From NCBI GenBank assembly GCA_005777235.1, contig SXND01000162.1:1-56618 (forward strand): DNA of 56,618 bases. The letters are read 5' to 3'. The notes beneath the pieces were generated by a model. That model did no database searches and was not told where the DNA came from. It saw only the letters and a program-made list of their open reading frames with translations. Source of the stretch: Pseudomonadota bacterium (GTDB taxonomy: Bacteria; Tectomicrobia; Entotheonellia; Entotheonellales; Entotheonellaceae). Position 1 is the first letter of the stretch. Each line of letters begins with the position of its first letter. The translations under genes and the position numbers were made by a program. Shown here one piece after another: positions 17,644 to 27,570 of this stretch.

Positions 17644-18108
17644 TCAGAGGATGGGGCCGAAGTATAGCATCTCTGTATGCGGATCGATCGCAAACCGTAC
17701 ACGTTCCAGACAGCCGAACAGGCCCAGAAAACAGGGAAATGGCATAGGCAATTGCCTGGCGGTGTCATCGTGCGGCACCAGGGCAGTGACTTCTAAGCTC
17801 AGACTGTCTCCCACCTCGGCGAGCAGGGTAAGGGCCACACGATGCAGCGTCCCGTGCACGCGTTCTCCACGTATCACCAAGGTCTGTTGCCCGAGAGCTT
17901 CGGACGCGGGGAACTGTAAATGGTTTGCCAGTTCAGGAGAACGAATAAAGAACATCGACCCGGTATCCAGCAGGGCTTCGACGTGTACACCTTCGACGAC
18001 AATTTGCAGAAAGAGTTTTGGAATATCGAGCCCTGGATATTCGGGACGATAGCTGTAGGAAGCGGCCCCGGTTGTAAACGGTTCACCACTGGGTTGGAGT
18101 ACGAGCAT
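17644..18108 (-). CDS. Retropepsin-like aspartic protease domain protein
   Basis: 154 residues. VHVEALLDTGSMFFIRSPEL carries the D-T-G-S active-site triplet and flanking hydrophobic strands of a single-domain retropepsin-like fold, which acts as a dimer with one Asp from each monomer. The second half has the psi-loop-like LGLFGCLERVRFAIDP. It starts 2 bases after the upstream gene stops, so the two are an operon. Such pairs, a small protein then a retropepsin-like protein, recur in bacteria with large genomes. Substrate unknown. Confidence 0.7.
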   Translation of the reverse strand: MLVLQPSGEPFTTGAASYSYRPEYPGLDIPKLFLQIVVEGVHVEALLDTGSMFFIRSPELANHLQFPASEALGQQTLVIRGERVHGTLHRVALTLLAEVGDSLSLEVTALVPHDDTARQLPMPFPCFLGLFGCLERVRFAIDPHTEMLYFGPIL

Positions 18109-18110
18109 GC

Positions 18111-18509
18111 CTACACCCTTGTCAGCAAGAGATCAGTCCCCTTGCCCACCTGCGCCACTAGCCTGTCGAGGGACGAGGCCGCCCCAATGAGTGTCCCGTT
18201 GCGGAGTGCGACCCACTGGCCTTGGTAGTGCCCCGTATGTTCCTGGAGCCACAGCTTATTGGCCCGCACTGCCCGCGTCGAGGTGTCCTGGTGCGGGAGT
18301 ACGCGCGGGGGCGCGAGCACCTGGGCATAGGTGCGTAACGCCCCATGCTGCGGGTATCTTGCCCCGCCCTCAGCGGCAAGGCGCCGCGCGCGTACCAAGG
18401 CTCCTGACTGCAGTGCCTGGCTAATACCGTCGAGCCAATCTTCCGCTGACTGCGGTAACGGTTCGCGTGTCGCCTGTCCGCTCAGCGGTGGTGTGGTAGC
18501 GAGAGACAT
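18111..18509 (-). CDS. Hypothetical protein with a DUF5678-like C-terminus
   Basis: 132 residues from ATG 18509 (GGGGCAGAC precedes); longer starts add cysteine-rich sequence with no coding look. The N-terminal half has a helical TPR-like stretch (WLDGISQALQSGALVRARRL, then EGGARYPQHGALRTYAQVL). The C-terminal half, GHYQGQWVALRNGTLIGAAS followed by LDRLVAQVGKG, resembles the short W-V-A-L-x-x-G-x-x-I-x-x domain called DUF5678. It immediately precedes the retropepsin-like gene, which suggests joint function. Confidence 0.6.
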   Translation of the reverse strand: MSLATTPPLSGQATREPLPQSAEDWLDGISQALQSGALVRARRLAAEGGARYPQHGALRTYAQVLAPPRVLPHQDTSTRAVRANKLWLQEHTGHYQGQWVALRNGTLIGAASSLDRLVAQVGKGTDLLLTRV

Positions 18510-18616
18510 GTCTGCCCCTTTCGTACACGTGCAGCGTTTGTGCCCTGCCCTTGCTGAGGTGCAGGGAGTATCCAGCGGGGTGCACGTGCAGCACGCGGAT
18601 AATGGTCTGTCGGCAT

Positions 18617-18874
18617 TCAACACGCCTGATCCATTGCCTCAAAGTCACGTACGACCTCAGCAATATCTGCTAGAAAGAGCGGGTCAACACTGGCAGCGGT
18701 GAACGCCTGGCGGATGGCCTCTGACCGGAGTTTGGCGAGAAAGTCGGTCAACGCTTGCTCTAGGAGCGCATCCATCAATGGCATACCCCCGTCTTGGACC
18801 ACCGCTTGCGCGGCTGCGAGCAACGTAGCATCCAGGGCAAACGTTGCCTTTTACTTCGAGGCCGTCAGTGTCAT
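18617..18874 (-). pseudogene. Antitoxin-like protein with a stop at codon 8
   Basis: From ATG 18874 the frame reads MTLTASK, then TAA (18851-18853), then KATFALDATLLAAAQAVVQD and MDALLEQALTDFLAKLRSEA, ending DPLFLADIAEVVRDFEAMDQ. The layout (short beta strand, two helices, then an acidic DPLF-x-x-D-I tail) is that of a ribbon-helix-helix-type antitoxin whose C-terminus wraps its toxin. The nonsense codon falls in the DNA-contacting strand. Initiation at an internal TTG (18823) could still make the helices. No toxin gene follows. Confidence 0.6.
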
Positions 18875-18957
18875 AGTCACCCTCACAGTACAGGAGTCAG
18901 CTATGCACGCATGGCGCGCCGTGGCAGACGGCGTGCTGCCCCCTACGAGGAAGTCTG

Positions 18958-20301
18958 TCACCTGCCCGCGTACAGCTCTTCCGTCAGCCTGGCCTCCTGC
19001 AACGCCAAATATTGCTGCTTACTCATCAGTGGCTTACTGGTAGCGAGCACTTCCCGTGCCTTGGCCGCTGCACCAGCCAGCAAGTCCAGCACCGTCATGG
19101 CCATAGCTTTGGCAGGATTGATCACCGCCTGCACGTAATCGGCAATCAGGTAATCCGCCCCATGCCCCATCCCCGTGGCCGCGGTGGTATACGGGTGGAT
19201 CACCGGCATGATCTGGCTCAAATCGCCCATATCCGTCGAGCCACCGCGATTGCGCGTCGCCGGATGCGTCACCACCTGGTTGGCGCCGACTAAGGCGCTG
19301 GCATTGTGCTGAAAACAGTCGAGCATGGGCGCGTTATTCAGCATCGGCAAATAGCCCGGAATGGTAACGATGTTGACTTTTGCGCCCATCGCTAACGCCC
19401 CGGCACGTAGGCAGCGGTCCATCTTCATGTTCGCATCGGCAATGACCTCAGCATTACGACCCCGCACCCGGCCTTCGTAGCGCACCTCGGCCGGCACCGC
19501 ATTCACCGACGTGCCGCCACGGGTGAGGATGCCGTGCAGGCGGATGGTGTCCTCATTACGCAAGGTTTCGCGTTGGGCGTTGAGGGCGTTGAGCGCCACC
19601 ATGGCCGCTTGCAGGGCATTGATGCCTTGATGGGGAGCGCTGCCAGCATGGGCGGATTTGCCCAGGAAGCGCACGTATTTCACCACATGGCCATTGCTGG
19701 TGCCGCCCAGGGCAAACTTGGCGTTTTCAGTAGACCCCGAGGCCGTGTGCACCATCATGGCCATGTCCACATCGTCAAAGGCCCCGAGCCGGATCAGCTC
19801 TTGCTTCCCGGCCATCAAACCGAGCCGGCCTTCTTGATGCAACTGCCAGCGGTATTGCACGTCGATAAATTCCTCGGCAGGCACAGCCATGAGCGCCACG
19901 TTACCCGCCAGGTCGGGCGAGCCTTCCAGCGCTTTGAGCGCCACCGCTACACCCAGCAGCATGCCGATCTGGCAGTGATGCCCGCAGGCGTGCGCTGCGC
20001 CGGTCTCAGGGTCAGCGTGCGGATGGCCGGGCACGCGCAGGGAGTCGAGTTCACCAATGACCGCCACGGTCGGGCCAGGGGGACCACCGCGAATCAGGCC
20101 TTTGACGCCAGTCAGGGCCAGACCGGTGTCGTGGGCAATACCGAGTTCGTGCAATTTGTCGCTCACCAGCTGCGCCGTTTTGACCTCCTGAAAACCCGCC
20201 TCTGGATGGGCCAGGATAGTTTTGGCGACGTCGATGAGCCAGGGACTGCGCGCCTCAATGCTGGCCTGCACGTGCGCCTTGAGTTCTGTAAGAGTGGCCA
20301 T
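18958..20301 (-). CDS. M20 family amidohydrolase, second of a tandem pair
   Basis: 447 residues. Peptidase M20 features: GELDSL (metal-bridging Asp region), AAHACGHHCQIGMLLGVAVA (metal ligands Cys/His-His), MAVPAEEFIDVQYR (Glu-Glu), the lid domain with GKSAHAGSAPHQGINAL, and GSTDMGDLSQIMPVIHPY near the C-terminus. The family hydrolyses N-acyl or amide bonds of amino acids (IAA-amino acid, hippurate, p-aminobenzoyl-glutamate). It starts 5 bases after the stop of the upstream paralogue. No signal peptide, so cytosolic. Confidence 0.9.
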   Translation of the reverse strand: MATLTELKAHVQASIEARSPWLIDVAKTILAHPEAGFQEVKTAQLVSDKLHELGIAHDTGLALTGVKGLIRGGPPGPTVAVIGELDSLRVPGHPHADPETGAAHACGHHCQIGMLLGVAVALKALEGSPDLAGNVALMAVPAEEFIDVQYRWQLHQEGRLGLMAGKQELIRLGAFDDVDMAMMVHTASGSTENAKFALGGTSNGHVVKYVRFLGKSAHAGSAPHQGINALQAAMVALNALNAQRETLRNEDTIRLHGILTRGGTSVNAVPAEVRYEGRVRGRNAEVIADANMKMDRCLRAGALAMGAKVNIVTIPGYLPMLNNAPMLDCFQHNASALVGANQVVTHPATRNRGGSTDMGDLSQIMPVIHPYTTAATGMGHGADYLIADYVQAVINPAKAMAMTVLDLLAGAAAKAREVLATSKPLMSKQQYLALQEARLTEELYAGR

Positions 20302-20306
20302 CGTTG

Positions 20307-21638
20307 TTACTCCGTATAAGAGGCTTCTTGAAACATGCTGCGCATCAGCGACAAATACGTGGCTTTGTTGAGCGGGGCCTGATACTGGGCTTTGACCGTC
20401 CGGGCGTGCTGGGCGTTGTTGGTAAGTAGATCAATCACCGTCATGGCCATGGCTTTGGCGGCGGTGAGCACGCCGAGGTCGTAATCCTGCACAATGTAGT
20501 CACTGCCATGCCCGCTGCCCGTGGCCGCGGCGACGTAGGGGTGAATGACTGGCATGATCTGCGACACATCGCCCATGTCCGTCGAGCCAGTGCGGTGCCC
20601 CAGACGCTTGACGTGCTCGGCCCCGACCAGGGCCACGGCATTAGCGCTATACAGGTCGAGCATGGTGTCATCACTGTGCAAGGGCAGGTAGCCCGGCAGG
20701 GTGGTGATGTCCACGCGGCCCCCAACCGCCATGGCCCCGGCACGCAGGGCCCGGTCCACCTGCTCACTGGCATTTAAGAAGGCCTCAATGGAGCGGCCCC
20801 GTACGAAGGTCTCCATGCGCACGTCCGCCGGCACTGAGCTGACCGCCACGCCGCCCTGGGTGATAATAGGGTGAATGCGGATGGTGTCGTCATCGTGGTA
20901 GGTCTCGCGCTGGGCGTGGATGGCGGACATGGCGATCATGGCGGCGTTTAAGGCGTTGATGCCCGTATGCGGGGCGCCGCCAGCGTGCGCCGCCTTGCCG
21001 ATAAAACGGATACTTTTGGCGACAATGCCGTTGTTGGTGCCCCCGAACGAGATCTTACCCTGATCCGCACCCTGGCTGGCGGTGTGGGTCATCATGGCCA
21101 TATCCACGTCGTCCAGCGCCCCCAGGCGGATGAATTCCGGCTTGCCGCCGAGGAATTCGATCTTGCCCTCACGCCGTAATTGGTCGCGGTAGCCAATTTC
21201 AATGTACTCCTCCGCCGGCACCGCGATCAGGGCAATGCGCCCGGACAGATGCGGCAACACTTCGGCGGCTTTGAGCCCAAGGCCCACCGCCAGCATCATG
21301 GCCACCTGGCAGTGATGCCCGCAGGCATGCGCCGCGGCGGTGACCGGGTCGGCATGCGGATGCTCTGACACTTTGAGCGAGTCGAGTTCGCCCATGACCG
21401 CAACCGTCGGCCCGGCATGCCCGGTGTCGAGCATACCCTTGAGGCCAGTCAGGGCAATGCCTTCTGTAAAGGGAATACCGAACTCGCGGAATTTGCGTGC
21501 CACAAGCTGGGCCGTCTTCTGCTCGCGGAACCCGGGTTCAGGATGGGCTAAAATCGTCTTGGCCACCTGGATGAGTTCGTCACCCCGGCGGTCGATGGTC
21601 TCCTGTACAGCGGTTTTGAGGGCGTCGATGGTGGACAT
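20307..21638 (-). CDS. M20 family amidohydrolase, first of a tandem pair
   Basis: 443 residues from ATG 21638, with AGAGGAGAGC upstream; the frame remains open far upstream through the Gly-His lipoprotein gene on the same strand, but those residues (EAMAAIAAMGVIEAMAAI) are repeat shadow. Motifs match its neighbour: VMGELDSLKV, AAHACGHHCQVAMMLAVGLG, AVPAEEYIEIGY, GKAAHAGGAPHTGINALNAA, TGSTDMGDVSQIMPVIHPY. The pair are clearly paralogues (about half identical by eye) and form a two-gene operon, suggesting two related amide substrates or a hetero-oligomer. Confidence 0.9.
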   Translation of the reverse strand: MSTIDALKTAVQETIDRRGDELIQVAKTILAHPEPGFREQKTAQLVARKFREFGIPFTEGIALTGLKGMLDTGHAGPTVAVMGELDSLKVSEHPHADPVTAAAHACGHHCQVAMMLAVGLGLKAAEVLPHLSGRIALIAVPAEEYIEIGYRDQLRREGKIEFLGGKPEFIRLGALDDVDMAMMTHTASQGADQGKISFGGTNNGIVAKSIRFIGKAAHAGGAPHTGINALNAAMIAMSAIHAQRETYHDDDTIRIHPIITQGGVAVSSVPADVRMETFVRGRSIEAFLNASEQVDRALRAGAMAVGGRVDITTLPGYLPLHSDDTMLDLYSANAVALVGAEHVKRLGHRTGSTDMGDVSQIMPVIHPYVAAATGSGHGSDYIVQDYDLGVLTAAKAMAMTVIDLLTNNAQHARTVKAQYQAPLNKATYLSLMRSMFQEASYTE

Positions 21639-21789
21639 GGGCTCTCCTCTGCGATGGGTGGGGCGATGGTGTGCGGCGCATTGTAGACGTCTTCCGGGAG
21701 CTTTGCCAGCGTGCCGAGGTGGTGCGAGCTGGGCGCCAGCAGAAACCTCGCGCAGGTCAGAGCCACGGGGCGACACACGCTGGGGCCCT

Positions 21790-22008
21790 CTAGCGTTGGT
21801 GCCCGCCATGGCCGCGATGGCCGCCATGGCCTCTATCACCCCCATGGCCGCGATGGCCGCCATGGCCTCTATCACCTCCATAGTCTCGGTGGCCGCCATG
21901 GCCTCCGTCATGGTGATGCCCTCCATGCCCAAGCCAAAAAAGGTGGCAGCCTTGGAGGAAAAAGCTGAGACTCACGATCAGGACAAGACGCCAGAGATTC
22001 GTACCCAT
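21790..22008 (-). CDS. Gly-His repeat lipoprotein
   Basis: 72 residues from ATG 22008 (GAAAGAGAG upstream). Signal with lipobox: LVLIVSLSFFLQGC. After the acylated Cys come HLFWLGHGGHHHDGG and then tandem GGHRGHGG/GGDRGHGG units to the C-terminus. In DNA these are repeats of about 18-30 bases rich in catggcc, prone to slippage. A surface- or periplasm-tethered histidine array could bind Zn, Ni or Cu; that is inference from composition. No metal transporter is adjacent. Confidence 0.65.
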   Translation of the reverse strand: MGTNLWRLVLIVSLSFFLQGCHLFWLGHGGHHHDGGHGGHRDYGGDRGHGGHRGHGGDRGHGGHRGHGGHQR

Positions 22009-22294
22009 GTGGTGTCTCTCTTTCCGTAGCAGATGCATCGTAGCGCATGGCTTTAGTGTCGATGAGCCACGCGAGACGAACAACATCAACTCGGCTAGCG
22101 AAGATTTCTTCATGGCGCGCTTCTCCATAAGAGAGAAGGGAAGCCTTGACATGACAGTGTATCCTGCCAACCCCTCAAGCCAGTACCCTTAATCACCGGG
22201 GTGGTTCCGGTAGAATATGTCGTCAATAGAGCATGTTGTTCATAACGAAAAGCTAGGAACGTAGCAGTGGGGCAATGGACCAATGGAGAGAACC

Positions 22295-22681
22295 GTGAAC
22301 ATACGCGGGACAGTCACCAAGGTGCGTTTCTGGTGGGTACTCAGTGGACTCTTGGTGTGCCTGCTCGCGACCCCTGGCATGACGCAGGTGTGTCCGTTCG
22401 GCACGGCATTCTGTTATGGGAGCTACGGGGCGGGGTGCTATAACCCTATGGCTGCTGCCTGTCATGATGGCCTGGTATGCGGCGGTGGCTCCTCCCCCTG
22501 TGTGGGGCGCTACGGGGCGGGATGCTATAACCCCGCCTATGCCACCTGTCACAACGGCCTGGCGTGTGCTACCCCGCTGCAACCGTGCCTGACCCCGCAC
22601 AGTGCCAGCTGTTATGACCCCAGCCGTGCCACCTGTACGGCCAGCCCGGCGAGCCCGGGACGACCGCGCCACCGGCGTTGA
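22295..22681 (+). CDS. Secreted cysteine-repeat protein
   Basis: About 128 residues. GTG at 22295 fits the GGAGAG site; an ATG at 22283 is the alternative. A signal peptide (WWVLSGLLVCLLATPGMTQ) precedes a domain of three Cys-rich repeats. Two are near-identical: C-x7-C-x7-C-x5-C with YGAGCYNPxxAxCHxGLxC. The third, degenerate copy is LTPHSASCYDPSRATC. Even cysteine numbers and export suggest a disulfide-rich periplasmic or secreted mini-protein. I do not recognise the family. The Pro/Arg-rich end (SPGRPRHRR) runs into the hydrolase remnant. Confidence 0.6.
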   Translation: MNIRGTVTKVRFWWVLSGLLVCLLATPGMTQVCPFGTAFCYGSYGAGCYNPMAAACHDGLVCGGGSSPCVGRYGAGCYNPAYATCHNGLACATPLQPCLTPHSASCYDPSRATCTASPASPGRPRHRR

Positions 22682-22695
22682 GGTCCGCCCGCAGT

Positions 22696-22790
22696 GCTGA
22701 GGTCCGCCAGGAAGGTCTCGACGCGCTGCATGTAGATAGACCGCGCGGTTCGCACGCGGTAGTATATAGCATCTCGGCATGACGTACAGG
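22696..22790 (-). pseudogene. 3'-end remnant of an alpha/beta hydrolase gene
   Basis: On the minus strand the segment reads YMQRVETFLADLS, matching the C-terminus of the intact hydrolase at 29657-30430 (YMQLVETFLADLSAGR). At DNA level 22697-22716 equals 29671-29690. A second block, 22760-22787 (tagcatctcggca), matches 29788-29815. About 75 bases between the two blocks in the intact gene are replaced by an unrelated stretch. The upstream part of the gene is missing; the TIR-STAND locus begins here instead. Confidence 0.7.
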
Positions 22791-22826
22791 ACACCTCAAA
22801 GCCTGGGGCACACCAGAGGAGCAGGC

Positions 22827-25800
22827 ATGATGGCCATGGCACAGCATTACGACGCTTTCATCAGCTATAACTCCCGAGATCGCGCCCAGGTTGAGACCAT
22901 CATTGAGTGGCTGGAGCAAAAACGTGGTCTCAGGCTCTACTACGACCGCCGGGCGGGGATGCCAGGCCACCTGTGGGTGCGTGAACTGGGCGAAGCCTTA
23001 GACGGCTCGCAGGCAGCGGTTGTCTGCGTCGGCCCGCAGGGGTTCTCGACCTGGCAGCAGCGCGAGATCTGCTACGCGCTTGAGCGCCATGGCCGTGACG
23101 ACGCCTTCCGGGTCATCCCGGTGATGCTCCCAGGCAGCGAACCACCGCTTTCTATGCTGAAGTTGTACACCTGGGTCGATTTCCGCCTCGGCGCCATTGA
23201 TGAGGGGTATCTCGGTGTACTCGCCGCCGCCATCGCTGGTGAGCCGCCTGGTCTGGAGGCGCAACGAGCGGCGCACGACCTGCGGGAGCGCGCCAATCCC
23301 TCGCGGCTTGCGCGCCTTCCGCGAAGAAGACGCGGCATTTTTCTTTGGTCGTGAGGTCGAGAGTCGTAAGCTGCTGGAGCTGGTCCTGACCCGCCCCCTG
23401 GTGGCATTGCAAGGCGCCTCCGGCTCTGGTAAATCCTCCATCGCCCGCGCCGGTCTGCTGCCGGTCCTGCGCTCGCGGCACTTGGCGGAGGTGTGGGAGA
23501 TGGCCGTGATGCAGCCGCGCTTTGATCCGTTTGCTGGCCTGGCCGAGGCGCTCATTGACCATCTACAGCCCACCACCAGCGAGCTGGATCGCTTCGCCGA
23601 ACGCGACCGTCTGCGTGCGCTGTTGAGCCGGCGCCCGGAGGCCCTGGCAGAGGTGATCGAACGCCTCTTGCAAAAGCTGGGCTATGCTGAACGTCTGCTG
23701 CTGTTCATCGACCAATGGGAAGAGCTGTATACGCTGGTCAACGAGGAGGCCCTGCGCGCGCCGTTCATCAAGGCACTGCTCGTGGCCCTTGACCGCGTGC
23801 CGCTGACGATCCTGCTCACCGTGCGGGCCGATCATGCTGACCAGGCACTGGCGCATCCCGAGCTGCTGCGCCGCGCCCACCACGAGACCATGACGGTTGG
23901 CCGTATGGAGCCTGCCGACCAGATGCGCACCATTGTTGAACCGGCCCGCTTGCTGGATATCGGCTTTGAACCCCATCTACCGGAGCGCATTCTTGACGAT
24001 CTCGGCGAGGAGCCCGGCGCGTTACCCTTGCTGGAGCACATGCTGGAAGGCCTGTGGCACAATCGCTCCAGCGACGGGCGCCTTATGACCTATCGAGCCT
24101 ACGACGAGCTAGGGGGTGTACGTGGGGCGATTGCGCGCCAGGCAGACCGGGTGTTTGAAAAAGAGCTGACGCCGGAGGAGCAAGACGCCGCGCGTGACCT
24201 GCTGCTCAGCCTGGTGCGTCCGGGTGAGGGCCAGCTCGACAATCGTCGCCCCACCGCACTCGCTGGCTTGTCCCCGCTGGCGCGTGCCGCGGCGGACAAG
24301 CTCACGGCCCGGCGTCTCCTGGTCGCCTCTGAGAGCCATATCGAGGTGACGCATGAGGCGCTGATCCGTGCCTGGGGGCGCTTGCGTGGTTGGGTGCAGG
24401 AGCATCGGGAATTTTTGCTGATCCGCGACCGCCTGGAACCGGAAGCCGGGCGCTGGTCCGAGGTCGTGAAAGCCGGTGATCCTGGCGATGATCTGCTGGT
24501 GCAGCCAGGGCGGCGTCTGACCGAAGCGCACGATCTGGTGGAGAAGCAGCCGCAACTCCTGGCCGGTGATCTCCTCATCCGGCGCTATATTGCGGCGTCG
24601 CTGGCCCGCGCTGAGCGTCTGGAACAGGCCGCAGAGCTGGCCCGCCAGCGTGAGGTGCGCCGTACACGCCTGGCGGCTTCGATCCTGGCGGTGCTGGTCA
24701 TCCTCGCCGCTGCTGCTGGTGGCTGGGCTTTCCTCGAACGTGGTCGGGCGCTGAGTGCAGCAGACCGCGCCGTCAAGGCCCAGAAGGAGATCACCGGCAC
24801 CTATAAACTGGCGGTCTCGGCGGGCGAAAATTTTCTCCTGGATAGCGCGGCCCGCATGCGGGATGTCACCGGCCTGCCGAGCAGCGTAATCGAGGGGGTG
24901 CTGAGTCAGGGTGAGAGCTTTTTCCAGACCATGGCCAGTCGCGTCAGCAGCGAGGTGGAGCTGGGCGCCAGCCTTGCCCGGTTGTCGCTGTCCCTGGCGG
25001 AGGGCAGTGGGCGTGACAGCGATAGTGAACGCCAGATCATGCGGGCTCGGGAGGCGCGGGAGCGTTTGCGGGTGGTGGATGAGACGCAACTTGACAATGC
25101 CAGCCTAGCTTTACTGGCTAAAACCTATGAAATCGAGAGCCAGGCGCTGTTTGAGCGCCAACAGTACGACGAGGCATCCGCCGCAGCCGAGGCGGCACGA
25201 CGGTTGCGTCGCACAGCGATTGAGCGCGGCGACATCTCAGCACAAAGCGTGCTCGGGCTGGTGGACAGCCTCCTCGCCGTGGCACGCGTGAACTGGAAGC
25301 GCTTAGCCCAAGGCCAGTCCGAGCCTGACGCACGGGCCTGCCTGGCGGAACTCGACAAGCATACTGAGCTACTACAATCTGCAGCCTTTGTGGCGACACG
25401 CAAGCGCGCTCAGTGTATGCAGCAGCTTGCTCTAGCTGTGGAGGCGTCTGGCCGACCGCGTGAGGCCAGAGAAATCAATCGCCAGGCTTTTGCGCTGACC
25501 AGCACGCTCCTCAAAGAACGTGCCCACGATCGCAAGCTGCATTTTACCCATATGGCCCTGGCGAACAACCTTGGGGCAACGTATGACCGCGAGTAAAAGT
25601 ATGCCGAGGCGCTGCCCTTGTATGAGACCGCTGCCGCCAGCGCCGCTCAACTCATCGCGTTGGATAATACTGACGAGCAGGCGAGAGATTATCGGGCTTT
25701 CTTTGTACACAATATCGGTAGGACGAAGGACAAACTTGGTGAACGCCCCGCCGCTATCAGCGCTTTCAAGGAAGCCTATGAGACGCGAGTCCAACTGCAT

Positions 25801-27546
25801 GCCAGAGACAAGCACAACCAGCAGATGGCAAGCTGGATGGAGGACAGTCTCAGAGAGTTGACGCGGCTCATGCACGACGATCCAGCGTTGGTGGCTGACG
25901 CACTGCCTTACCGACAGCAATACTACGAGTTGCAAAAAGCGCTGTACCAGGCGAGGCCAGCAGAAGCCGGGGGTGAACTCACCTGGCTGGAAGCCTGGTA
26001 CCTGTATGCGGATGCACTGCGCCAGAACAAACAGGGTGAAGAGGCCGCAGCTCTCGCAAAAACGCTTATCGCATACGTCAGACCGCGCATGGCCGCACCG
26101 CCGAACGAACCGCGCTATCGTCACTGGTTCGCTTATGCGAGCCAGGCTTTGCCAGGCAAACCGGGGGATTTTGAGAGCGTCGCGGAGAGGCAGGAGGCCC
26201 TGCTGGAAGAGGCGCTAGCGCTACGCGAGGCGCTCTTTGCCGAGTTCCCACAAAATTGGCTTTTTTACAGCAGTGTTATGGCTTCGAATTTCCAGGTGGG
26301 GAAGCACCTCGCTGCCAAGGGTCACAAGCAACGCGCTCTGGAGCTGGTCCGCCGCGCTGCCGATCTCGGATATGGCGATGCAGTGGGGCTCCTAGAGAAG
26401 TGGTACAGAACCGGTGCGGGGCCAGTCCGAATCGATGTCGCCGAGGCAGGGAAATGGAAACAGATCCGCGACAAACACAATTTCGGTATGAAGAGATTTA
26501 CGGCACCTGTGACATTTATCTATGACCAATTTGGAACCAAATATGCATGGCACATTTATATTCGCGATCCTTACGCTGGTCGCAATCCAGTGGATGATTT
26601 CATCCATCTCACCGAGTACTGGACTGGCGCGGTCATTCCCCAGGAGATACAGGACTCGTTTCGCAGGCTTTTAAAAATCGCGGAAGAGAACAACGTCTCG
26701 TTTCAGGATTTGTGTGTTTATGCGATAGGGGATGCCAATAAGGGAAAAAATCTTGGCACCTTTCCTACAGATCTGCAAGTTGCCCTGCTCACACGTAATC
26801 CTGTGCAGGCCAAAGACGTACTGCACAAAGCCGCAGCCAGTCAGACTGCGTCACAGGACGTCGTAGTCCAGCTTGTGTCGCAGAACAGCTTCGACCAGCC
26901 AGTGCTCACATCCATGCAAAGAGCCAACCAGGAGCCTCCCAAGAGCGTACGTCACGCCTTGCTGCACATGGCTCACCTGATGCTCCAGGCCAACGATGCG
27001 AACAACGCGCTGCTCATCGCCGATGCGCTGCTCCAGCACGGGCTGCCAGAGAACGTGCCACCAGCCGCCGTGCTCAGCCTGAAAGGGTGGGCTCTCATAC
27101 AGATCGAGCGCTGGGAAGAAGCCGAGCGCGTGTTGTTACAGTCGCTCTCGCTCGACCCGTTCGATGCGTCCACGCTCAATCGCCTCGGCTATGAATGGAC
27201 CGAGCGCGACCTGAACCTGCCCTGGGCCCGCGAGTTGCTTGAGCGCGCCCATAAACGTGCACCAGACAATGCCTCTATCCGCAACAGCCTGGGATGGAAC
27301 TACGTCAAGCTGGGTATGGTGGACCAGGCCATCCCCCATCTGCAAGCCGCCATCTACAAGCTGAACCTACCAGACTCGTATGCCCATCTCGGCGAAGCCT
27401 ATCGCCGCATTGGCAAGAGCGCACAGGCAAAAGCCGCATGGCTGCAAGCGCTTGAGCATGCGCCTAATGAAGCACTCAAAAGTTGGATCACACAACGTCT
27501 CGCACAACTGGAAGCCGCAGCAGAAATTCTGCCCAAGGCTCGCTAA
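22827..27546 (+). pseudogene. TIR-STAND-TM-TPR protein with one frameshift and one nonsense codon
   Basis: Restoring two bases gives one frame of 1,573 residues. TIR domain (about 7-125): YDAFISYNSRD, then WQQREICYALE with Glu80 as the likely NADase glutamate. Linker NP-[Y]-RGLRAFREEDAAFFFGRE is the entry motif of STAND NTPases; two bases are missing in the Tyr codon after 23301. Walker A is GASGSGKSS (197-205), Walker B LLLFIDQWEELY (23698-23727), and the winged-helix ends EVTHEALIRAWGRLRGW. A hydrophobic helix (24661-24735) is followed by helical and TPR-like repeats (YAEALPLYETA, LGWNYVKLGMVDQAIPHLQA). A TAA at 25594-25596 cuts the repeats, probably replacing CAA. ATG 22827 has AGAGGAG upstream. 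Intact homologues sense a trigger and deplete NAD; membrane anchoring is unusual. Confidence 0.85.
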
Positions 27547-27570
27547 GGCGGGGCACGGATAGGGAGGAGC

